NCBI GenBank assembly: GCA_026705925.1
Contig: JAPOZT010000019.1
Coordinates: 113,878-177,877, forward strand
Reading direction: 5' to 3'
DNA length: 64,000 nucleotides
Source: Gemmatimonadota bacterium
GTDB lineage: Bacteria; JAAXHH01
Part shown: piece after piece, positions 55,773 through 64,000 of the stretch
Numbering within the stretch: position 1 is the first letter of the stretch
Layout of the letters: each line of letters opens with the position of its first letter
Notes under the pieces: generated by a model
What the model was told of the DNA's origin: nothing
Database searches by the model: none
Seen by the model: only the letters and a program-made list of their open reading frames with translations
Position numbers and translations under genes: made by a program

Positions 55773-56609
55773 ATGGGCTACAAATTGACTGAGCAGCAAC
55801 TCGCCTTTTTCGATACGTTCGGATACCTGGGATTCCCGGGTCTTCTGGAGGACCGCATCGACGAGATCATCAACGACTTCGAAGAGGTCTGGGCGGGGCG
55901 TGGAGGCGGGCACCACGGTCGGCCCCATGATGGAGAACAACGCTCATGCATCGTGCCGTTCATCGACCAGCATGACCGGCTATCCTCGCTGCTGGACGAC
56001 GAACGGATCAGGGGGATCGCGACCAGTCTGCTGGGCGACGATTTTAATTACATGGGCAGTGACGGCAACTACTACGCCGGCGATACGAGGTGGCACTCCG
56101 ATGGATGGCATCCCGAGATCCTGCATATCAAGATCGCCTTTTACCTGGATAGGTTGACGCGGGACACCGGCTGTCTGCGGGTCATTCCCGGCAGCCACAA
56201 GCGGGATGACATCTACGGAGCCGGCTTGCAGAAAAACGTCGGCGAAAGTTCGTCACTGTGGGATACGGCACCCGCAGACGTACCGGCCCAGGCGCTGGAA
56301 ACCCGTCCGGGCGACATCGTCTGCTTCAACCACAATACCAAGCACGCCTCGTTCGGGGGCGGTGGGCGCCGGCGGATGTTCACCATGAACCTGTGCCAGC
56401 GCTATCCCGAGCGCCTCGTCCCGGAATTGCGCGACTACATCAGCGGCGCTTCCCGCTTCTGGCTGGACGAAGCCTACGGTCCGGCGATGCTACGAACCGC
56501 TACCCCCGACCGCATGTGCCACCTCGAGCAGGTCATGGCCAACGACGATCATCTGCCGGAACTGAGCCGCAAGGCCAGGGAAACCATGAGCGAGCCGTCG
56601 CGGGGCTGA
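55773..56609 (+). CDS. Phytanoyl-CoA dioxygenase (PhyH) family protein
   Basis: A 278-residue Fe(II)/2-oxoglutarate oxygenase: facial triad in RWHSDGWHPE and NHNTKHASFGG, with the Arg in RRRMFTMNLC and CLRVIPGSHKRDD, the sheet typical of the family. It differs from the first PhyH protein of the window in the proximal motif (HSD against HMD). The start at 55773 follows AAGGAGCGCAGG. The substrate is unknown. Confidence 0.92.
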   Translation: MGYKLTEQQLAFFDTFGYLGFPGLLEDRIDEIINDFEEVWAGRGGGHHGRPHDGEQRSCIVPFIDQHDRLSSLLDDERIRGIATSLLGDDFNYMGSDGNYYAGDTRWHSDGWHPEILHIKIAFYLDRLTRDTGCLRVIPGSHKRDDIYGAGLQKNVGESSSLWDTAPADVPAQALETRPGDIVCFNHNTKHASFGGGGRRRMFTMNLCQRYPERLVPELRDYISGASRFWLDEAYGPAMLRTATPDRMCHLEQVMANDDHLPELSRKARETMSEPSRG

Positions 56610-56675
56610 TTTCATCGTCAGGCCGGTCGTCGCAGGGAAGTTACCGACCGGGCGCCGGCGGTCGCTCACCATCCC

Positions 56676-57530
56676 CTAGGTCATCTTCCACTTCGTTTCC
56701 GGCACATCCCCGTGCTGGACGCGCCGCGCCAGTATGGGCGTCCCGCGCAACTCCCGGACGAGTTCGATCACACCGTTGATGGCCGCCTCCAGGAACTGCT
56801 CGCCCTTTTCTTTCGTCGCTTTCGTGGCGTCCCCCATGACCCCGCTGGGAGAAATCGAACTCCAGTAGGGCACCAGGCGAGCGTCCGAAGCCTCGGGATG
56901 TCCGCCGGCCAGGAGGTCCGTCTTGAAACTGTCGGGCAACGGGCTCCGGTTGTCCACGGCCTTGTCCATCTCGACCAGGTCGGGCTTAAGGACGAGGTAA
57001 AGCGATGTCTCGTATTCCCCGCCGTGGGACGTCCCGCCGTAGTCCGAATCGCGGAGCGCCTTGCCCGTTTCCTTTGCCTGTCTCAGTCCCCAGTGGTTGG
57101 CGCTGGCGCACAGGATACGTCCTTCGAAATCGATCACGGACAGGCGGGCGGCCAGGTCGAGAGGCGAGGTGTTGCTCCCGTGGCCGTTGATGATGAGGAT
57201 GCGCTTGAATCCGTGATAAGCCAGGCTGCAGCACACGTCCCGGACGTAGTTGATGAAGGTGTCCCACCGGATCGTGATCGTCCCGTGGAAGTCCATGTGA
57301 TGAGGGCTGTAGCCGTGGGTCACCGGCGGGGCCAGGACGACCTCCTCCGGGATGCGTGCCGCGGCGCGCCGGCAGATCTCCGTCGCCAGGACCACGTCGA
57401 CGTCCACGGGCAGGTGCGGTCCGTGATCCTCGTAGGTCGCCACCGGCAGGAGGGCGACCCGGTCCTGGGCCGCAGCGTCCCTGATTTCGTTCCAGATCAT
57501 CTCCGCGTAGTCAAACTTGACCGATGCCAT
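56676..57530 (-). CDS. Creatininase-family amidohydrolase
   Basis: A 284-residue protein of the creatininase fold: metal ligands in VATYEDHGPHLPVDVD (Glu34, His36, Asp45), IINGHGSNTSP and a late Glu in HGGEYETS. The family opens cyclic amides and also hydrolyses formamides (ArfB/FAPy deformylase). It lies 39 bases downstream of hutF on the same strand, and no hutG is in the window, so N-formylglutamate hydrolysis is a reasonable hypothesis. Sequence alone does not prove it. Confidence 0.88.
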   Translation of the reverse strand: MASVKFDYAEMIWNEIRDAAAQDRVALLPVATYEDHGPHLPVDVDVVLATEICRRAAARIPEEVVLAPPVTHGYSPHHMDFHGTITIRWDTFINYVRDVCCSLAYHGFKRILIINGHGSNTSPLDLAARLSVIDFEGRILCASANHWGLRQAKETGKALRDSDYGGTSHGGEYETSLYLVLKPDLVEMDKAVDNRSPLPDSFKTDLLAGGHPEASDARLVPYWSSISPSGVMGDATKATKEKGEQFLEAAINGVIELVRELRGTPILARRVQHGDVPETKWKMT

Positions 57531-57569
57531 CGAGGTCTCCTTTCTTTTCGTTCACCCATCTTTCTTTAT

Positions 57570-58817
57570 TTAAATTAACTCCATTTTACGCAACGACTTG
57601 CGGTACAGCTTCAACGTCTCATCGTATTGGGCGTGACGGCCCTCTGCGATAATCTGCCTTCCCGCGACGACGATGGATTTCACCGCCCGCGGCGTGGCGC
57701 CGAAGAGGATCGCGTCCGGCGCGAGATCCGGGTCGATGGCCGCGATGGACGGATCGTCGGGATCCAGGTGGATTCGATCCTCCTTCCACTGAGCTTCCAG
57801 ACCACAGGCCGCATAGCCCTGCCTCGTGGCCGCGTCCAGCAGCACCGGTGCTTCCGCCGCGGCGTGTCGCACCTCCCGGCGGGACCTTTCGTCGAATTCC
57901 ACGGCCCTGATTTCTTCGAAGGCGTTCTCGCAGGCGTGGCTGTCCACGCCGACGCAGAGGCGCGCGCCGGCGTCGAGCAGTCCGGAAGTGGGTGGAAGCC
58001 CGTCGCCAAGATCCCTTTCCGTGGTACGGCAGACGCACACGAAAGCGTGATTTTCGCCCAGCGCGGAGACTTCCGCGTCATCCAGGTGCGTGGCGTGCAC
58101 GGCCACGAAGCGCCGGGAAAGCACACCTTCACCAGAGAGCAGCGAGACGGGCGTCGTCCCGTGCTCCGCCCTGCATTCCTCCAGCTCGCCCCGTTGTTCA
58201 CTGACGTGCATGTGGAAAGGGAGCGCGTTTTCATCCGCGTACACCGCCAGCGTCCGGATATCGGAGATCGGCACCGCTCGGACACTATGCGCGGCCGCGG
58301 CCACGGTTACAAGCGGATCGTCTGCGTAACGCTTTCGCAGGTCATCGAGGTCTCGCACCACGTGATCGATCGACGGGTCGATGAATCGTTCCTGCGCGGG
58401 TACCACGGACTGCCGGTAACCGGCTCGAAGGTAGGCGGTTCGAATCAGGCAGATCCGGATGCCGACGTCCCGGGCCGCGCGGACCACGGCGTCCGCCAGT
58501 TCGGTGCGTACCTCGTAAGGACGCCCACCGGGGCCGTGGTGGACGTAGTGGAACTCGCCCACGGCCGTGACGCCTGACATCGCCAGCTCGGTGTAGGCGA
58601 AACGCGAAATCGCGTACAGGTCGTCCAGACCGAGCCCCTGTACCAGCCGGAACATCTCGTCCCGCCAGCCCCGGAAAGTGCCCGCCCGGGTCGCGCGCCG
58701 CTGGGTCCGCCCGCGGAGGGCGCGCTGGAAAGCGTGGGAGTGGGCCGTAGCCAGGCCGGGCATGATCCAGCGGCCGGCTTCGAAACGAATCGCTGGCGCA
58801 TCGTTCCCTGGGTTCAT
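57570..58817 (-). CDS. hutF: Formimidoylglutamate deiminase HutF
   Basis: A 415-residue amidohydrolase-superfamily enzyme that converts N-formimino-L-glutamate to N-formyl-L-glutamate and ammonia. Diagnostic segments: MPGLATAHSHAFQRALRGR (metal His pair), GTFRGWRDEMF, HSVRAVP, FHMHVSEQRGE, VHATHL and CVGVDSHAC. The N-terminus is shorter than in most HutF proteins: only about 18 residues precede the first metal motif, so part of the beta-sandwich may be missing. The start overlaps the hutI stop by ATGA. Confidence 0.9.
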   Translation of the reverse strand: MNPGNDAPAIRFEAGRWIMPGLATAHSHAFQRALRGRTQRRATRAGTFRGWRDEMFRLVQGLGLDDLYAISRFAYTELAMSGVTAVGEFHYVHHGPGGRPYEVRTELADAVVRAARDVGIRICLIRTAYLRAGYRQSVVPAQERFIDPSIDHVVRDLDDLRKRYADDPLVTVAAAAHSVRAVPISDIRTLAVYADENALPFHMHVSEQRGELEECRAEHGTTPVSLLSGEGVLSRRFVAVHATHLDDAEVSALGENHAFVCVCRTTERDLGDGLPPTSGLLDAGARLCVGVDSHACENAFEEIRAVEFDERSRREVRHAAAEAPVLLDAATRQGYAACGLEAQWKEDRIHLDPDDPSIAAIDPDLAPDAILFGATPRAVKSIVVAGRQIIAEGRHAQYDETLKLYRKSLRKMELI

Positions 58818-60097
58818 AGGCTCATTACCCGCCCCCGCTTGATCACGGTCTGCACCGGATTTCCACCGAAATAATAGGGGATATGCCGATAATCTCCTGC
58901 CTTCAATACGAGGATATCGGCCCGCTTGCCGGCTTCGATGGATCCCGCCTCCTCCCCCTCGCCGATCGCGTGGGCCGCGTTGATGGTGGACGCGTTCAAC
59001 GCCTCCGCAGGGGTAAGCCGCTGGTACCTGCAGGCGATGGCCATGACCGCGGGTATGGATGGACAGGGCGCGGAACCGGGGTTCAGGTCGGTGGCGAGGG
59101 CCACGGCTGCGCCCGCGTCCAACATCGCCCGGGCGTCTGCATAGTCCGTCATGCCCAGGTTGAAGTTGACAGCCGGAAGGGGGACGGCGATGGTATCGGA
59201 TCCCCCGAGCATCTCGATTTCGGCACGGTCTATCACGTCGAGATGGTCCACCGAAGCGGCGCCGAGTTCCAGGGCCATGGAAACGCCGCCGAAACTATTG
59301 AACTGGTCCACGTGTATCTTCGCCTTGAAACCGGCCTCGATCCCGGCCTCCAGCACGCGGCGGGACTGGTCGAGATCGAAGGCGTGGTCCTCGCAGAATA
59401 CGTCGACATACATGGGAACGCCTCGCGCCGCGAACCGGGACGATGCATACCAGGCCGCCGCTTCGGGCAGGATCTCGTCGATGACGCACCGCGTGTACGC
59501 TTCGGCATCCCCTTCGAATTCGGGAGGCACCGTGTGCGCGCCCAGGAAAGTGGGGACGATGTCGCAGGGATGGTCGCGGTCGAGCCCTTCGATGACCCGG
59601 AGCATCTTCAGTTCGTCGGAAGCGCTCAGGCCGTAGCCGGTCTTGATCTCCACGGTCGTGGTACCCAGCGCCAGCATCTCGTCAAGCCGATCAGAGGCGG
59701 AGCGCGCGAGCTCATCCACGGATGCCGCCCGCGTGTGCCGGACGGTACTGACGATACCCCCGCCGGCCGCCATGATTTCCAGGTACGAAGCGCCCTGGAT
59801 CCGCAACTCGAATTCCGCCGCCCGATCTCCGCCGAAGACCGTGTGGGTATGGGCGTCCACGAAGCCGGGGCATATGGACCGGCCCGTGCAGTCGATCACG
59901 TGATTGGCCGAGAAACTACCATCGAGTTGTGCGACCGGCCCGGCCGCCACGATCCGCCCGTCCCTGACCGCCACGGCGCCGCGCTCGATCACGCCGGCAT
60001 CTGCCATGGCCGACCCGCGCTTCGGTCCGCGGGACGCGCAGGTCACGACCTGCTCCGCATTGTGGAGGTACAGATCGACGGTTTCCATGTTTCCCAT
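58814..60097 (-). CDS. hutI: Imidazolonepropionase HutI
   Basis: A 427-residue amidohydrolase that opens 4-imidazolone-5-propionate to N-formimino-L-glutamate, the third step of histidine breakdown. Motifs: PGFVDAHTHTVFGGDR (metal His), TTTVEIKTGYGLS, LGAHTVPPEF, KIHVDQFNSFGG and ATDLNPGSAPC. Length and motif order match the family. A second in-frame ATG three codons in is also possible as the start. It lies between hutH (76 bases upstream) and hutF (overlap). Confidence 0.96.
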   Translation of the reverse strand: MGNMETVDLYLHNAEQVVTCASRGPKRGSAMADAGVIERGAVAVRDGRIVAAGPVAQLDGSFSANHVIDCTGRSICPGFVDAHTHTVFGGDRAAEFELRIQGASYLEIMAAGGGIVSTVRHTRAASVDELARSASDRLDEMLALGTTTVEIKTGYGLSASDELKMLRVIEGLDRDHPCDIVPTFLGAHTVPPEFEGDAEAYTRCVIDEILPEAAAWYASSRFAARGVPMYVDVFCEDHAFDLDQSRRVLEAGIEAGFKAKIHVDQFNSFGGVSMALELGAASVDHLDVIDRAEIEMLGGSDTIAVPLPAVNFNLGMTDYADARAMLDAGAAVALATDLNPGSAPCPSIPAVMAIACRYQRLTPAEALNASTINAAHAIGEGEEAGSIEAGKRADILVLKAGDYRHIPYYFGGNPVQTVIKRGRVMSL

Positions 60098-60173
60098 CTT
60101 ACGAAACGGCGGCGATCGTCGAATCGGATTTTACGGTCTCGTCGGGACGTGTTCGACCCGTGGGATGAAACGA

Positions 60174-61793
60174 TCAATCCAGCGTGGGGCCGGGGATCTC
60201 CACCTTCTCTGCGACAGCGGCAACCACGTCGCCCTTTGCGACGAGTTCTCGTACGGTTTCAAATAGCGGTGAAAGCGGGACATCGCGGTCGAGGAAGGGG
60301 ACATGCCGGCGGATCAACCGGTACGCCAGGCCGGTACCGCCGCCCATGTCTTCTGGGGTGATCTCGGGTTCCCTGCATCTGAAATCTATGGCCTGGGCCG
60401 CGGCGATCAACTCGATGGCGACGATGGTCTCCACGTTCTCCACCACCTGATGCGTGTGGTGCACCGACGCCGCGCCCATGCTCACGTGATCTTCCGTGTT
60501 GGCGCCGCTCGGGATGGAATCGGCGCTGGCGGGATGGGCCAGCACCTTGTTCTCCGACGCCAGGGCCGCCGCCGTGTACTGGGCGAGCATCAGGCCGCTT
60601 TCCAGTCCGCCGTGGTCCGTTAAGAACATGGGCAAAATGCCCTCGTTGGAGTCGGCGTCCACGAGCCGGGCCGCGCGCCGCTCGCTCATGTTGCCCATGT
60701 CCGCGAGCGCCAGTTTCATGCTGTCCATGGCGACGGCGATGGGTTCGCCGTGGAAATTGCCCGCGCTGATAACTTCCGCTTCGTCGGGATCGTCACTGGC
60801 GAAGACCAGCGGATTGTCGTTCGCGGCGTTCAGCTCGATGCCGACCACCCACCGGGCGTAGTCGATCGTGTCCCTGACCGTGCCGTGTACCTGGGGGACG
60901 CAGCGCAGGGTATAGGGATCCTGGACGTTGCCTGGATTGTCGGCACGCAGCAGCCGGCTGCCGTTCAGGATGTCCCGCAGGAATCCCGCACAGGCGATCT
61001 GCCGGGGATGGGGCCGAATGGCGTGCACCCGCGCGTCGTAGGCGCGGTCGGTGCCGGACAGCGCCTCCAGGGTCATGGCGGCGGCGATATCCGCCGTGAG
61101 GGCCAGGTGGGTCGCCCGGTGGACCAGCAGTGCGCCAAGGCCGGCCATGAGCGTGGTGCCGTTCGTCAGGGCGAGTCCTTCCTTGGCGCCCAGGGTCACG
61201 GGCAGGAGACCGGCATCTTGCAGCGCGGACGCGCCGTCGAGCCGACGGGACCGGTACATGGCTTCGCCTTCGCCGATGAGCACCAGGGACATGTGCGCCA
61301 GGGTCGCCAGATCCCCGCTCGCGCCGAGAGAACCTCGTCCGGGAATGCAGGGATGCACGCCCGCGTTCAACATGTCCGCCATCAGTTGTACGACTTCAGT
61401 GCGAATTCCCGAATAACCCATGGCGAGCGTGTTGGCCCGGATGACCAGCATGGCCCGCACGGTCTCCTCGTCCAGTTCCGGTCCGGTTCCCGCCGCGTGA
61501 CTCCTGATCAGGTTCAACTGCAGTTCGGCGACCTGGTCCGCCGAGATCAGCTTGTCCTTGAACCGGCCGAACCCCGTGGTGATGCCGTAGGCGATCCGCC
61601 CTTCCGAGACCAGCCGGTCCACGACCTCCCGTGACCGTTCCATGCGGGGAAGGGCATCGGGGTGTATGGCGACGGTCCGGCCCCGCGCGACGGCGACCAC
61701 GTCGTCAATGGTGAGATCGTGGCCGGTGAGGGCCAGAGGGTCCGTGTGGGCCTGGGGATCGGTGAGGGCCTCGGGGGCCCGGGAATCAGCCAT
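60174..61793 (-). CDS. hutH: Histidine ammonia-lyase HutH
   Basis: A 539-residue enzyme that converts L-histidine to urocanate and ammonia through an MIO cofactor formed from Ala-Ser-Gly (158-160) in GRGSLGASGDLATLAHM. Other segments match the family (YGITTGFGRF at the N-terminus, LTNGTTLMAG). It is a complete lyase; the N-terminus has about 20 extra Ala/Asp/Leu-rich residues. The gene is 22 bases from hutU. Confidence 0.97.
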   Translation of the reverse strand: MADSRAPEALTDPQAHTDPLALTGHDLTIDDVVAVARGRTVAIHPDALPRMERSREVVDRLVSEGRIAYGITTGFGRFKDKLISADQVAELQLNLIRSHAAGTGPELDEETVRAMLVIRANTLAMGYSGIRTEVVQLMADMLNAGVHPCIPGRGSLGASGDLATLAHMSLVLIGEGEAMYRSRRLDGASALQDAGLLPVTLGAKEGLALTNGTTLMAGLGALLVHRATHLALTADIAAAMTLEALSGTDRAYDARVHAIRPHPRQIACAGFLRDILNGSRLLRADNPGNVQDPYTLRCVPQVHGTVRDTIDYARWVVGIELNAANDNPLVFASDDPDEAEVISAGNFHGEPIAVAMDSMKLALADMGNMSERRAARLVDADSNEGILPMFLTDHGGLESGLMLAQYTAAALASENKVLAHPASADSIPSGANTEDHVSMGAASVHHTHQVVENVETIVAIELIAAAQAIDFRCREPEITPEDMGGGTGLAYRLIRRHVPFLDRDVPLSPLFETVRELVAKGDVVAAVAEKVEIPGPTLD

Positions 61794-61815
61794 ATCCGAC
61801 CATCGCTTCCGATGT

Positions 61816-63473
<1,658 letters not shown>

Positions 63474-63501
<28 letters not shown>

Positions 63502-64000
63502 TTTTCGTAGGAGAAATCGGGGCTGTTGATCATGTCGAAGTGGGACCGTTCCCAGGTCCTGATCTCATTCGCCTTGCTCAGGGTGTCTTCCGCGATATCG
63601 AGCGGGATCTTCACGACCCCGTCCACGTCGGCGAGCAACAGGTCCCCTGTCTGCACGAGCAACTGCCCGGCCACAAGCGGCCGGCCGACGGCCCGCACGT
63701 TGAAGGGGCCGTGGCCGGATACCGTGCCGAGGCCCCATATGGGCAGACCCGCTGCCCGGATGCCCTCGAGATCGCGGACGCAGCCTTCGACCACGGCGCC
63801 CACTACGCCGAGCTTCCTGTGGATATGCGCCATGCCGTCGCCAAAGACGGCGGCGCGCTTCGGACGGGTGTCGACGTCCTTCATCACCGCAATCATGGGA
63901 CCCGGTGTCTCGTTCAGCACGTCGTAGTAGTCGGGCCAGCTCATATTGGCTGGCGTGGCGTCCAGCGGGGTGACCTCGGAAGTCACGGCATACCCGATCA
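63474..64000 (-). CDS. RraA-family protein (partial, runs off right edge)
   Basis: The frame enters at the window edge as [18 protein letters not shown], the beginning of the RraA/demethylmenaquinone methyltransferase-like fold, so the true start lies beyond 64000 and the GTG at 63986 is internal. Later segments [19 protein letters not shown] and [13 protein letters not shown] fit the family, which includes the regulator of RNase E and 4-hydroxy-4-methyl-2-oxoglutarate aldolases. It heads the hut operon here and overlaps hutU by 28 bases. Confidence 0.88.

Noticed and set aside
58883-60361. Long plus-strand open frame over hutI and the hutH end
   Set aside because: hutI and hutH on the minus strand are certain; the plus frame is a mirror of their codon bias.

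Overview
The window is a G+C-rich stretch of bacterial chromosome, densely packed with ordinary metabolic and membrane genes. I saw no rRNA or tRNA gene, insertion sequence, integrase, phage gene or CRISPR array. The gene mix suggests an uncultured environmental Gram-negative lineage of the Latescibacterota/Poribacteria kind. It includes large FtsX/MacB-type permeases without ATPases, phytanoyl-CoA dioxygenases, an M19 dipeptidase, creatininase and RraA families, an FG-GAP protein, an enolase-superfamily enzyme, a lipoprotein and a beta-barrel protein. No phylogenetic marker is present, so this assignment is inference.

Layout: 1-775 is a DUF4377-type lipoprotein that runs off the left edge. 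It is followed by katG, a membrane protein, an M19 dipeptidase and an FG-GAP protein (to 6.4 kb). From 6.4 to 14.9 kb a rightward run carries a methyltransferase, a zinc-ribbon protein, a HIT protein, an alpha/beta hydrolase coupled to an enolase-superfamily enzyme, a TIM-barrel protein, a nitrilase homologue, a TPR protein and a PhyH dioxygenase. A four-repeat element plus a 20-bp perfect palindrome lies in front of the TIM-barrel gene. From 14.9 to 24.7 kb four ~800-residue FtsX/MacB permeases stand in tandem in two alternating subtypes (A-B-A-B); a fifth (type A) is at 35.7-38.1 kb. From 24.7 to 31.6 kb are small enzymes (MBL hydrolase, phosphoribosyltransferase, Nudix, GNAT, tRNA-binding domain) and an aminotransferase / isochorismatase-like / deacetylase-like run.

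From 31.7 to 34.3 kb lies a large heparinase-like gene on the minus strand, then a methyltransferase, a Nudix gene, the fifth permease and a VOC protein. From 38.6 to 44.0 kb the minus strand holds a sulfotransferase, a kinase-GNAT fusion, a GNAT with a probable non-AUG start, a two-helix membrane protein, an ECF sigma factor fused to an unknown domain, and a second HIT protein. A lower-G+C patch at 44.0-45.2 kb carries a PepE-like peptidase. From 45 to 56.6 kb are methyltransferases, a HAD hydrolase, a beta-barrel protein, an OFA-type transporter, an orphan sensor with a periplasmic binding protein, a Tat-exported PLP enzyme, and a methyltransferase pair / GNAT / cupin / PhyH run.

From 56.7 kb to the right edge is a leftward histidine-utilisation operon: RraA-like, hutU, hutH, hutI, hutF, creatininase family. 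These convert histidine to urocanate, imidazolonepropionate, formiminoglutamate and N-formylglutamate. No hutG is present, and the creatininase-family hydrolase at the operon end is a plausible substitute for the last deformylation.

The observations most worth following up are the A-B-A-B permease array, the sigma-factor fusion that keeps a strong ribosome-binding site at its domain boundary, the kinase-acetyltransferase fusion, and the hut operon with its possible HutG replacement.
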